From NCBI GenBank assembly GCA_964468645.1, contig CAYXUU010000016.1:1-64000 (forward strand): a DNA stretch of 64,000 nucleotides, given 5' to 3'. This DNA comes from JAIOZK01 sp964468645. GTDB lineage: Bacteria > Bacteroidota > Bacteroidia > Bacteroidales > JAIOZK01. The position numbers and the translations under genes are program-made. Below the pieces are notes generated by a model, which worked only from the letters and a program-made list of their open reading frames with translations, was not told the DNA's origin and did not search any database. Below are positions 42,127 to 50,878 of this stretch, in pieces. Each line of letters begins with the position of its first letter. Within the stretch, counting starts at the first letter, position 1.

Positions 42127-44508
42127 TTAAAAGGGATAACCTATTCCAAAATTCCATACCAGTCCATTCCACCCGATTCTGTTGAAAGTCCACCTTTCGC
42201 TGGCAGGTAATGATGGATCTCTTACCTTCACCGCACCATCGATTCTGAAAAGGAAAAACCCAAAATCAAAACGGAGGCCGATTCCCATATCCATGGCTAT
42301 CTGTCCAAGAAATGCATCAAACTTAAATTCTCCACCCGGGAAGGTTTTATCGGGTTTACGCAACCAGACATTACCCGCATCAATAAAGAATGCCCCTTTA
42401 AAAAATTTGTAAATCGGAAAACGATACTCTGCATTAACTTCAATTTTTATATCACCCATTCTGTCGAAATCGGAATCCGTGTTGCTATATGAGCCCGGAC
42501 CCAGTGACCTGAATCGCCAGGCACGCATACCATTGGCGCCTCCACTGTAAAAACCCTTCTCAAAGGGCAAATCAACCGAGTTGCTGTATGGAATCCCTAT
42601 ACCGAAAATACCCCGGAAAGCAATCCTGTTATTCTTATTCAGGATAAAATAATATCTGTAATCAAAATCCAGTCTTACATATTGTGCATAACGGATACCG
42701 AATAAAGTATAATATCCCTGATCATCAACAGGGGCATTGGCGAACATGTCGATCGCATTAATTAAATTGCCCGCAGTTTCGAAGTTAACCCGGAAGTATG
42801 TAAAGTTTGTCAGCTTATTAATATCTTGATTATTAAAGACAAAACTATATCGCAGACTTGGAATGAAATGATCTTTGTACTGGTTTCTCAGTCTTTCATC
42901 GGTCAGGCCATTAAGTACAGAGTCAAATTCGGGAGTGGGATGTACCTTAACAAGATTCAAGTTAAAGGGAAATAGAATATGTTTGATTTTTGACGATTCG
43001 CTCCAGTAATATCCAAATGCAAGTGTACTGATGATCCGGGTATAATTAGGCCTGCGTTGAAAATTCACACCGATATTAATGGTTGTTTTAGGTTTGAAAT
43101 ACTTCGGGAAATAGCTTGCCGGTAATGGTATCAGGAATCTTTGCAGGTTCAGGCTTGCATCAACACCGGTCTCTATCGTGTTAAAAAAAAGAAAGTTCGG
43201 ATCACTGCCTTCCGTTGCCGATTGACTCAAACGCTGAACTTCAAGGGCTCCCTTAAAACGTAAACTGAGAAGTTCTGCTCCCCGAAAAACATTTTTATTC
43301 TGATAGACCAGGTTACCACCAACGCCCAGGTCTCCACCGGTGTTTGTGCCTTCCACCTCAATGGTGAATGATTGCAACTTTGCTCTTGATAACTGGATCT
43401 TGCAATCCAGGAATCCTTTATCTGATAAACCGGAATCCTGTTTGTTGTCAATAACTTCTGTGAATTGAATATTGGCATAATTGAAAAGCCTGATCGTAGT
43501 TAACCTTCGGTAAGTTTGCTGAACATCTTCCAGTACAAATGGTTGGCCGGTATTAATAAAAACTGCCTGTGTGATTGTTTGGGGCCTTAATTTTGACACA
43601 CCACGATACGTGAAATAATACCTGTTAAAGAAAGTAGGATTATGGTACTTGGGGATCTTAACCATCAGTGTATCGAGCTTACCGGTTTTAGCTACCAGGG
43701 AATTATAGTCCGTATTGACATAAATATTATTGATATAGTACTTCTTATGATCTTCAGTAATTTGGTTGCCAGGAGCAGAAGTATCGGAAATGGTAGGGTT
43801 TTTAATGTTTATGGTGATATTCATTCTGTTGTTCCCGATAGTACTGTCAACTTCAAAAAAGATGTACTGGTTATTAAAGGCATAATAACCATTATTCTGA
43901 AGCAGGGTAGTTATTCTGTTACGTTCCGATTCGAGTGTATAGGCGTTGAATATCTGTCCCGAATCGATCAATGAGAAGGCCTGGCCTTTCAACACATAAT
44001 ATTTAACCTCTTTATCAGGAATGATATAGCTAATATGCTGAATACGATGTGGTGTTCTCGGTATTACATCATATGCAATCTTGATCTTTGAACCCTTTTT
44101 GTTAGTGTCTGCAGAATAATGAACCTTCGCGTCGAAGAATCCAATATTGTAAAGATAACTTTGTATTTGTTTAACAGAATTATCCGATTTATACCGATCA
44201 TAAATTACAGGTGGCTCTCCTATTTTATTCTTAACCCATGTTTTAAATTTTGTGCTTTTTCCTTTTTCGGACCAAACGTAAAACCACATCTTTACCTTGA
44301 AAATAAAAAGGAACTTGCTGTTTGGTTTCTGGGTGATCAATCCACTGACATTGCTTTTACCTATCTCATCCTTGAATTCAGAAATACTGACATTATTCTT
44401 CACCAGCAGTTTCTGACCCTTTTCAAGGTTTTTGGTTGGGTTGCAGGCTGTGAAGAAAAACAGGAGTAAAAACCCGGCAGTGATTATATGTAAATACTTT
44501 TTAACCAA
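42127..44508 (-). CDS. tamL: TamL: lipidated BamA/TamA (Omp85) family outer membrane protein
   Basis: 793 residues. N-terminal lipoprotein signal with lipobox FFTAC (Cys22), followed by POTRA-type repeats at about 30-370 (for example RIQHISYIIPDKEVKYY and GFLDCKIQLSRAKLQSFTIEVEGTNTGGDLGVGG) and a 16-strand Omp85 barrel with the GGANGMRAWRFRSLGPGSY segment (equivalent of the conserved lid-loop RGF motif) at about 657-675 and a final aromatic strand (WNFGIGYPF). The lipid anchor distinguishes TamL of Bacteroidota from TamA. It works in outer membrane protein insertion, usually with TamB, whose gene is not adjacent here. Confidence 0.85.
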   Translation of the reverse strand: MVKKYLHIITAGFLLLFFFTACNPTKNLEKGQKLLVKNNVSISEFKDEIGKSNVSGLITQKPNSKFLFIFKVKMWFYVWSEKGKSTKFKTWVKNKIGEPPVIYDRYKSDNSVKQIQSYLYNIGFFDAKVHYSADTNKKGSKIKIAYDVIPRTPHRIQHISYIIPDKEVKYYVLKGQAFSLIDSGQIFNAYTLESERNRITTLLQNNGYYAFNNQYIFFEVDSTIGNNRMNITINIKNPTISDTSAPGNQITEDHKKYYINNIYVNTDYNSLVAKTGKLDTLMVKIPKYHNPTFFNRYYFTYRGVSKLRPQTITQAVFINTGQPFVLEDVQQTYRRLTTIRLFNYANIQFTEVIDNKQDSGLSDKGFLDCKIQLSRAKLQSFTIEVEGTNTGGDLGVGGNLVYQNKNVFRGAELLSLRFKGALEVQRLSQSATEGSDPNFLFFNTIETGVDASLNLQRFLIPLPASYFPKYFKPKTTINIGVNFQRRPNYTRIISTLAFGYYWSESSKIKHILFPFNLNLVKVHPTPEFDSVLNGLTDERLRNQYKDHFIPSLRYSFVFNNQDINKLTNFTYFRVNFETAGNLINAIDMFANAPVDDQGYYTLFGIRYAQYVRLDFDYRYYFILNKNNRIAFRGIFGIGIPYSNSVDLPFEKGFYSGGANGMRAWRFRSLGPGSYSNTDSDFDRMGDIKIEVNAEYRFPIYKFFKGAFFIDAGNVWLRKPDKTFPGGEFKFDAFLGQIAMDMGIGLRFDFGFFLFRIDGAVKVRDPSLPASERWTFNRIGWNGLVWNFGIGYPF

Positions 44509-44550
44509 TCGATATTATAATAATGCAAAAATAGGATAAAGATTGTTTGT

Positions 44551-44625
44551 GAGGGTTGAGTGTTGAAAGTTTAGGGTTGATTGGTTGAAGGGTTGAAAGG
44601 TTAAAGGGTGTAAAGTTAAAGTTGA
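44551..44625. repeat. Degenerate GGTTGA-type tandem repeat (second copy)
   Basis: Recurring GGGTTGA, GTGTTGA, GGTTGAA and GGTTAAA words. The same words form the tract at 18393-18440; the two lie in spacers upstream of divergent genes. Confidence 0.6.
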
Positions 44626-44810
44626 ACTCCTGTCTTCTGTCTCCTGCTTTCATATAATTTCGTAGGAAAAGGATGAGGTCTGTGACGAAGGAAGAGATAG
44701 TAATCAATATTTACAGAAGACTGGCTACTGTGGGTTGCAAACTGCCCACACCCCTATCCTCCTCAAATCATGCTACTTACACCGCCCTCTACAAACAGGT
44801 AACAATTAAC

Positions 44811-44843
44811 TTTTGACTTTTAATTCATTTTTGAATATTTTTG
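44811..44843 (+). promoter_or_regulatory. Promoter of the small protein - TPR regulator operon
   Basis: TTTTG (44811-44815), 20 bases, TATTTTTG (44836-44843), then 46 bases to the ATG. Canonical spacing. Confidence 0.6.
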
Positions 44844-44889
44844 GAAAGTGATCTTAATGTGATGTTTCAATTTTTTAAACTCATTAATA

Positions 44890-45171
44890 ATGGAAAATAA
44901 TAAACTATTCAAAAGGTTAATCATTGCCATTACAATTGGCATCTGGATCATTGTCCTACAGAATGCAGGAGTTGTGCCACAACTAAGAGCCTGGGAAGTC
45001 AGGGGAGGTGCTCCCATCCCTGTTACTGGTTCCGTTGAGATCGAGAATGTTGTACTGATAAAAGGGAAAGTTGATGCTAATCTTGAAAGCATCAATGGTT
45101 ACACAAAGTTTTACAAAGATCCGCGAACAGGTCAATATTATGTCCTTCCTGTTACAGATCCCTATGAATAA
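44890..45171 (+). CDS. Small membrane-anchored protein of unknown function
   Basis: 93 residues: basic start, one hydrophobic segment (about 9-27, LIIAITIGIWIIVLQNAGV), then a polar segment with VTGSVEIENVVLIKGKVDANLESI, a typical short beta pattern. No recognised motif. A consensus promoter lies upstream and the gene is 20 bp before the TPR regulator gene, so the two are likely one transcript. It might be a small partner of the TPR protein; there is no sequence proof. Confidence 0.65.
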   Translation: MENNKLFKRLIIAITIGIWIIVLQNAGVVPQLRAWEVRGGAPIPVTGSVEIENVVLIKGKVDANLESINGYTKFYKDPRTGQYYVLPVTDPYE

Positions 45172-45191
45172 ACTGAGTTGAACTCTGAAAT

Positions 45192-46973
45192 ATGGTTCAC
45201 AGAATACTGATCGGAATATTAATTTCTGCTCTGGCGGCTTTTACAGCAAAGGGTAGTCAGCAGGAAATACCTGAGCTCACAAGAAAGCTTCAGAATACCG
45301 GCATTGACAGCCTGCGCGTTATGATCCTGAACCAGCTATCACTGGCCTATTGTGATACCAATACCGACCGTTCAGTATTCTATGCCAGGCAGGCATTAAA
45401 CCTAGCAAACCAGATCAACTTCCAGGAAGGCATTGCACGGTCAAACATAAACTTTGGTTATATATTTACAAAAAACAGAAGTTTTCAACCCGCGATCAAC
45501 TATTATCTGATTGGGATTAAAATATACGATAAGCTTAACAACGATTCCATTGTTTCTAATGTTTACAATAAGATTGCCAGGATATTCGAATTACAGGGTA
45601 AAAATAACCAGGCCCTCGATTATTACAACAAATCCCTTCAATATGCTGAAAAATCCTGTATCTTTTATGAGAAAGCTTATGCTTTAAACTATATTGGTGG
45701 AATCCATTTTGATGAGGCCAATTTTAATCAGGCCTATGAATATTTTATGGAAGGCTTATTATTAAGAGAACAGGTTGGTGACTCTATCGGGCTGGCAGCT
45801 TCATATAATAATATTGGCGAAATATTCAGAATAAGAAATGATTTTGAAAATGCACTTGACTATTATTTCCGTTCTATGGAGTTAAATAAATTCTTAAATA
45901 ATCCCGAATGGCTTGCCATCAATTACGGGAATATTGGGGCTGTATATATGGAGCAGGCTCTTTTCGAAATGGCCTATAACGCCTATATTAATGCTCTTGA
46001 AATCAACACATCGCTTGGCAATGATGAAGGAATTGCTTCCTCATTGAACAACCTTGGAAATTATTACCTGAGCCGTAATGACTTCAATAATGCCATGGAA
46101 CTTTTCCTGCAGGCCTTCCAGATCGCAAAGAATAACAATCTATTGCCACAGAAAAGTGATGCCGCCCTGGGTCTGAGTTCAGCATATGCTGATTTGAGTA
46201 ATCTGGATATTGCACTCGATTATTATAAGATTCATGCTCAAACCAAAGATTCAATTTTCAATCTTGAAAAAACCATACAGATCGCTGAACTTGAAGCCCG
46301 TCATAATGCTGACCGTGCGGAACAACAACTTCTTCTTAAAGACCAGGAATTCAGAATGTTTGAAAGGAATAAATATATTAACAGTTTGAGGTATACCATT
46401 ATCATTGGAGGGTTGATTCTGTTTATTGTTATTGCCGCCTTAATGTATGGCAGGCAAAGAAACATGAGAAGAAAAGACAGGGAGCTGATGAAAAAGAACA
46501 GGCAAATTATGGAGGCTAATAAACGTCTGATGGAGAGTGAACTAAAAACCAAAGACAACGAATTAATAAACTTTGCCCTGCATATCGTCCAGAAGAATGA
46601 CTTTCTCAAATCGGTTAAAAATGATCTTAAAGATGTGAAAAACAAATGCGAAGAAGAAAAAGTTGCAAAGATTAATGAGTTGTTTATGAAATTAAACCAG
46701 AATCTCAGGATGAATACGGAACTGGAAAAATTTCAAAAGAATGTTGACCAGGTTAATCACGAATTTTTTGAAAAATTACAAACCAAATTTCCAAACCTGA
46801 CGGACAACGAAAAACGCTTATCAGCACTTCTCAGAATTAATTTATCATCAAAAGAAATTGCAACACTTAACAATATTTCCATAAAAGCCGTTGAAATGGG
46901 CAGATACAGGTTGAGAAAAAAGCTAAACCTTGAAACCAACGATGTGCTCGCCAGATATCTTCACGATCTTTAG
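45192..46973 (+). CDS. Membrane-spanning TPR protein with C-terminal LuxR-like helix-turn-helix
   Basis: 593 residues. Signal/anchor 1-21, about seven tetratricopeptide repeats at about 40-335 (repeating A-YN-IG-IF---G-Y--AL-YY pattern), a transmembrane helix at about 400-420, a charged coiled coil (about 425-480), and a C-terminal domain with LTDNEKRLSALLRINLSSKEIATLNNISIKAVEMGRYRLRKKL at about 538-580, like LuxR-type helix-turn-helix domains. The layout suggests a periplasmic ligand or protein sensor directly joined to a cytoplasmic DNA-binding part, a design common in Bacteroidota. An ECF sigma gene follows 218 bp later. Target genes unknown. Confidence 0.85.
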   Translation: MVHRILIGILISALAAFTAKGSQQEIPELTRKLQNTGIDSLRVMILNQLSLAYCDTNTDRSVFYARQALNLANQINFQEGIARSNINFGYIFTKNRSFQPAINYYLIGIKIYDKLNNDSIVSNVYNKIARIFELQGKNNQALDYYNKSLQYAEKSCIFYEKAYALNYIGGIHFDEANFNQAYEYFMEGLLLREQVGDSIGLAASYNNIGEIFRIRNDFENALDYYFRSMELNKFLNNPEWLAINYGNIGAVYMEQALFEMAYNAYINALEINTSLGNDEGIASSLNNLGNYYLSRNDFNNAMELFLQAFQIAKNNNLLPQKSDAALGLSSAYADLSNLDIALDYYKIHAQTKDSIFNLEKTIQIAELEARHNADRAEQQLLLKDQEFRMFERNKYINSLRYTIIIGGLILFIVIAALMYGRQRNMRRKDRELMKKNRQIMEANKRLMESELKTKDNELINFALHIVQKNDFLKSVKNDLKDVKNKCEEEKVAKINELFMKLNQNLRMNTELEKFQKNVDQVNHEFFEKLQTKFPNLTDNEKRLSALLRINLSSKEIATLNNISIKAVEMGRYRLRKKLNLETNDVLARYLHDL

Positions 46974-47191
46974 TTATATTACTAAACAACATGCTGCCAA
47001 TAGCCCGAATGTAGCATACTAAAATAATTCATCTTACTGATTTTTTGACATTTACCATTTTCCTTGTAGAGTTACTTTCCAAGAATATGTATATCATTTT
47101 CAGCCTATGTAGAACCCAAGTAGAGTAAGCTGATAACTCTATTCCGCGATCGATAGTTTAATATTGTTGTCGAATCCCAACAAACAGCATT

Positions 47192-47755
47192 ATGCAAACG
47201 GATCAGTACTATATAGAACAAAGCATTATTGAAGATCCAATAGCCCAGACCAGGCTCTTTAAGAAGTATTTTTCAAGAATGTATCATATCTGTCTTCGGT
47301 TTGCAAAAAGTGCAACAGATGCCGAAGATATTTTACAGGAAGGATTTATTAAAGTGTTTGCGAACCTCAATTCTTTCAGGAATGAAGGCACTTTTGAGAA
47401 CTGGATGAAACGGATTATGATCAATACTTCTTTTAACTATTATAAAAGGAAATACCCCAATTTTAACGATGTGGACTTTGAAAAGTTAGAATCCCCACGG
47501 TATAAAAAGCAAAACATTCTTGAGGTCATGTCTGAGAATGAAATCCTTGATCTCGTAGATGAATTGCCCGAAGGTTATAAAACTGTTTTCAACCTGAGTG
47601 CCATCCAGGGTTATACACACAGGGAGATCGGCCAGATGCTCAATATTTCTAAAAACACTTCCAAATCACAGCTCAACAGGGCGAAGACCTCATTGCGGGA
47701 AAAAATCAGGGTATTGTTTCAGGTGGAGGATTTGACGTCGTATTATGATAATTAA
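47192..47755 (+). CDS. ECF-type RNA polymerase sigma factor (orphan)
   Basis: 187 residues. Region 2 at about 20-85 (FKKYFSRMYHICLRFAKSATDAEDILQEGFIKVFANL, FENWMKRIMINTSFNYYK) and region 4 at about 120-175 (LPEGYKTVFNLSAIQGYTHREIGQMLNISKNTSKSQLNRAK). No anti-sigma gene is adjacent, unlike the stress operon at 14-16 kb; sigmas of this type are numerous in Bacteroidota. The TPR-HTH gene lies upstream. Targets unknown. Confidence 0.9.
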   Translation: MQTDQYYIEQSIIEDPIAQTRLFKKYFSRMYHICLRFAKSATDAEDILQEGFIKVFANLNSFRNEGTFENWMKRIMINTSFNYYKRKYPNFNDVDFEKLESPRYKKQNILEVMSENEILDLVDELPEGYKTVFNLSAIQGYTHREIGQMLNISKNTSKSQLNRAKTSLREKIRVLFQVEDLTSYYDN

Positions 47756-47760
47756 TTCTG

Positions 47761-47823
47761 AGTCCTGAGTTTGGGGTTCTGAGTTGTGCGATTTGCTGAA
47801 CCCAGAACTCAAAACTCAGAACT
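47761..47823. repeat. AGT(C/T)CTGAGTTT palindrome (25-bp arms)
   Basis: 47761-47785 and 47799-47823 pair at 21 of 25 positions, with a 13-base loop, just after the sigma stop. Terminator or dispersed repeat. Confidence 0.7.
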
Positions 47824-47851
47824 GATACCTTCCAATTCCAAACTTTTATTC

Positions 47852-47859
47852 TAAATTTG
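47852..47859 (+). promoter_or_regulatory. Candidate -7 element of the symporter gene
   Basis: TAAATTTG, 28 bases before the ATG at 47888. No clear -33. Confidence 0.4.
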
Positions 47860-47887
47860 ATCCCTTACTAAAACCAAATCACTGCTT

Positions 47888-49753
47888 ATGGTCTTACAAT
47901 CCATTGACTGGACAATTATTGGAGTCTTTTTTATCGTAGTACTTTCTATTGGCTGGATTGCCTCGAAGACAGCCGGCAAGAACATGTCCGAATTTTTCCT
48001 GGGTGGCCGTGGTATGCCCTGGTGGTTACTTGGTATATCGATGGTGGCCTGTACATTTTCTGCCGACACCCCCAACCTGGTTACCGGTATGGTAAGGGAA
48101 AATGGTGTTGGTAAGAACTGGGCATGGTGGGCTTTTCTGATCACCGGTATGGTTACAGTTTTCATATATGCAAAATTATGGCGAAGGTCAAAAGTACTGA
48201 CCGATCTGGAGTTTTATGAGTTGAGATACAGTGGTAAAGCGGCGGCATTTCTGAGGGGGTTCAGGTCACTGTACCTGGGATTATTCTTCAATGTACTCAT
48301 CATGGCCACTGTAACCCTTGCCGCCATAAAGATCGGTGCCGTTATGCTTGGGCTTTCACCATATATTGTGGTTATTGGTGCTTCTCTTGTTGTTGTTATC
48401 TATGCTGCATTAGGTGGGTTGAAAGGGGTAATCTGGGCAGATTTTTTCCAATACAGTATTGCCATGTTCGGTGCTGTTCTGGCAGCTGTTGTTGCTGTTC
48501 AGCAACCTGAAATTGGAGGGCTGGGGAATTTACTTACTCATCCTGCGGTTCAGGACAAGCTTTCCTTTATCCCTGATCTTTCAGATCCTGCAGTTTACAT
48601 ACCTCTGTTAATTATACCGGTTGCTGTGCAATGGTGGGCTGTGTGGTACCCCGGTGCAGAACCCGGTGGTGGAGGTTATATTGCCCAGCGTATGCTGGCA
48701 GCTAAAAATGAGAAAAATGCCATCGGTGCAACATTACTGTTCAACTTTGCCCATTACGCCTTACGTCCATGGCCATGGATCATCGTTGCACTGGCATCTA
48801 TTGTTTTATACCCTGACCTGGCTACTATTAAAGCTGAGTTCCCTGCCATTAACCAGGAATACCTCAGGGATGATGTTGCCTACCCGGTGATGCTGTCTAA
48901 ACTAAGTCCCGGATGGCTGGGATTGGTGGTTGCCTCTCTCATTGCTGCCTACATGTCAACCATTGGAACACACCTTAACTGGGGTTCATCCTATATGGTC
49001 AACGACTTTTATAAAAGATTCATCAGACCGGAAGCCAGCCAGAAACAACTGGTTACTGTTGGACGTATCTCAACAGTTCTGTTGATGGTCTTTGCAGGAT
49101 TATTATCACTGTTTTTCCTGGAAGATGCCACACAGGCATTTAACATACTCTTACTTTCAGGTGCCGGTTCCGGACTGATTTACCTGCTCAGGTGGTTCTG
49201 GTGGCGGATCAATGCATGGACAGAAGTGGTAGCCATGATTGTAGCTACACTCACCGCTGTTATCCTTGTTTTCTTCACCAACAACCTGGCACTCGCCAAT
49301 GCATTTGCGGGCATCTACCCCCTTCCGGATGATTATTTGAGGATGGGAGAAAAAGCATTGTCAGGTACTGTTTTTCCAATCAAACTTTTAATTGCAATTC
49401 TTGTTACTACGGCCAGCTGGTTGCTTACCACATACATGACTAAGCCTGAAACTGCAAAAACATTAAGGGCATTTTACAAATTAACCCATCCCGGTGGCCC
49501 TGGCTGGAAGAAAGTGGTTGAACAAGCACGAATAGATGGAGATGCTGTTGACGAAAAAGATAAAGGTAAAGCTTGGGAGATGCCCATACAGATCCTGCTG
49601 GTATTCATCGGAATCATTGTAGTTTATTCATGCTTATTTGCTATAGGAAATTTTATATACAACAATGTTCTTTATGGATTTATCCTACTTGGTGTTGCTG
49701 CTATCGGAACATTCTTCCTGTTTAAATTCTTCGGCAAACTCAGGGCGGATTGA
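47888..49753 (+). CDS. Sodium:solute symporter (SSS family)
   Basis: 621 residues with about 14 membrane segments. SSS hallmarks: FFLGGRGMPWWLLGISMVACTFSADTPNLVTG at about 36-67, YAALGGLKGVIWADFFQYSIAMFGA at about 176-200, and STIGTHLNWGSSYMVNDFY at about 362-380 with the conserved Na+-site serines region. A hydrophilic loop of about 45 residues precedes the last two helices. It imports a solute with Na+, consistent with the NhaD-made sodium gradient. It is followed by sugar nucleotidyltransferase and sugar kinase genes, so a sugar or amino sugar is the likely cargo (inference). Confidence 0.88.
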   Translation: MVLQSIDWTIIGVFFIVVLSIGWIASKTAGKNMSEFFLGGRGMPWWLLGISMVACTFSADTPNLVTGMVRENGVGKNWAWWAFLITGMVTVFIYAKLWRRSKVLTDLEFYELRYSGKAAAFLRGFRSLYLGLFFNVLIMATVTLAAIKIGAVMLGLSPYIVVIGASLVVVIYAALGGLKGVIWADFFQYSIAMFGAVLAAVVAVQQPEIGGLGNLLTHPAVQDKLSFIPDLSDPAVYIPLLIIPVAVQWWAVWYPGAEPGGGGYIAQRMLAAKNEKNAIGATLLFNFAHYALRPWPWIIVALASIVLYPDLATIKAEFPAINQEYLRDDVAYPVMLSKLSPGWLGLVVASLIAAYMSTIGTHLNWGSSYMVNDFYKRFIRPEASQKQLVTVGRISTVLLMVFAGLLSLFFLEDATQAFNILLLSGAGSGLIYLLRWFWWRINAWTEVVAMIVATLTAVILVFFTNNLALANAFAGIYPLPDDYLRMGEKALSGTVFPIKLLIAILVTTASWLLTTYMTKPETAKTLRAFYKLTHPGGPGWKKVVEQARIDGDAVDEKDKGKAWEMPIQILLVFIGIIVVYSCLFAIGNFIYNNVLYGFILLGVAAIGTFFLFKFFGKLRAD

Positions 49754-49760
49754 TCGGTTA

Positions 49761-49791
49761 GCGTAGAGACGCATTATTTTGCGCTTTACGC
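49761..49791. repeat. Degenerate GTAGAGACGCA-type hairpin
   Basis: GCGTAGAGACGCA and TTGCGCTTTACGC pair imperfectly around TTATT. It resembles the GTAGAGACGCxxxx palindromes dispersed in many bacterial genomes. Lies just after the symporter stop. Confidence 0.45.
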
Positions 49792-49847
49792 AGAATATTT
49801 TACATATAATTTTATTATTATGTCAAATGACCGTAATATTAGAATGT

Positions 49848-49855
49848 TACTTTTG
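49848..49855 (+). promoter_or_regulatory. Candidate -7 element of the nucleotidyltransferase gene
   Basis: TACTTTTG, 51 bases before the ATG at 49907. No clear -33. Confidence 0.35.
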
Positions 49856-49906
49856 TATTTTCGTTCAATTCAATAATTCGATAATTCATCAAATCAATAA
49901 TTTAGC

Positions 49907-50812
49907 ATGAAACCAACATTATTAATATTAGCCGCTGGCATTGGAAGCCGCTACGGTGGGGTTAAACAGATGGACCAGGTAGGCCCTTCGGGAGAGGCAA
50001 TCATCGACTATTCAATATATGATGCCATCAGGGCAGGGTTCGGGAAAGTGGTCTTTGTATTGAACCGGAATATCATTGATGATTTCAAAGCTGTATTTGA
50101 ACCTAAACTCAAAGGCAAAATTGAAACAGCCTACACCTTACAGGAAATTGATGATGTGCCGGAAGGTGTGAAGATTAATCCGGATAGAATAAAGCCATGG
50201 GGAACAGCACATGCGATTCTGGTTGCAAAAGATAAAATCAATACCCCTTTCGCCGCAATCAATGCAGACGATTATTATGGTCCCCACGCATATAAGCTTA
50301 TATTCGGGTTTTTCAACAGTATTGATCCACAGGGTAATCAATATTGTATGGTAGGCTATAAACTTGGGAATACACTTTCAGAGTTCGGCTCCGTTTCAAG
50401 AGGTATCTGCACCGTCGATAATGAGGATTTTCTCAATTCGGTCGTTGAAAGAACCCAGATAGAGACGATCGACAATACCATCGGATTCAACGATGAAAAA
50501 GGAAACTGGGATATCATCCCGGAAGACACGTGGGTATCGATGAACTTCTGGGGTTTTACACCGGGCTTTTTCAATTTCCTGGAAAAAGGCTTCAGGAAAT
50601 TTGTGAATCAAAATGCAGATAACCCCAAAGCTGAATATTATATCCCCTACGCGGTTACTTCATTGATCAATAACCTGGATGTAAGCTGCCGCGTACTTAA
50701 AACAACAGACAACTGGTTTGGAGTTACTTACAAAGCGGATAAAGAGATATCAATCCAAAAGGTAAGGGCATTGGTTGACAAGGGGGTTTATCCAGAGAAA
50801 CTCTGGACATAG
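49907..50812 (+). CDS. Sugar-1-phosphate nucleotidyltransferase
   Basis: 301 residues. N-terminal nucleotidyltransferase signature LLILAAGIGSRYGGVKQMDQVGPSGEAIIDY (about 4-34; GxGxR..K loop), PWGTAHAILVAKDKI at about 101, the Asp pair in AINADDYYG at about 118-126, and VSMNFWGFTPGFFNFLE at about 210. It should transfer a nucleotide to a sugar 1-phosphate in the cytoplasm. It is 66 bp upstream of a NahK-like anomeric kinase, which would supply its substrate; the pair recalls LnpB/LnpC of the lacto-N-biose pathway and, less closely, AmgK/MurU. Sugar not determinable. Confidence 0.85.
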   Translation: MKPTLLILAAGIGSRYGGVKQMDQVGPSGEAIIDYSIYDAIRAGFGKVVFVLNRNIIDDFKAVFEPKLKGKIETAYTLQEIDDVPEGVKINPDRIKPWGTAHAILVAKDKINTPFAAINADDYYGPHAYKLIFGFFNSIDPQGNQYCMVGYKLGNTLSEFGSVSRGICTVDNEDFLNSVVERTQIETIDNTIGFNDEKGNWDIIPEDTWVSMNFWGFTPGFFNFLEKGFRKFVNQNADNPKAEYYIPYAVTSLINNLDVSCRVLKTTDNWFGVTYKADKEISIQKVRALVDKGVYPEKLWT

Positions 50813-50878
50813 GAATTTCTATTATTTTTAAACTTTGAAAGTATTTGACTGATATTATCAGTCCAAGTCTTGTATTAT

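Larger units (their letters stand above)
44509..44889. other. Spacer between divergent tamL and the small-protein gene
   Basis: 381 bases without a supported gene. Holds a degenerate GGTTGA-type tract (44551-44625), a pyrimidine-rich stretch with CTGTCTTCTGTCTCCTG at about 44632-44650, and the promoter of the small-protein operon (44811-44843). Confidence 0.55.

Noticed and set aside
44501..44707. Small minus-strand frame before tamL
   Set aside because: It overlaps the tamL start and is made of the GGTTGA repeat read in antisense (Thr/Leu/Asn-rich); not a credible gene.
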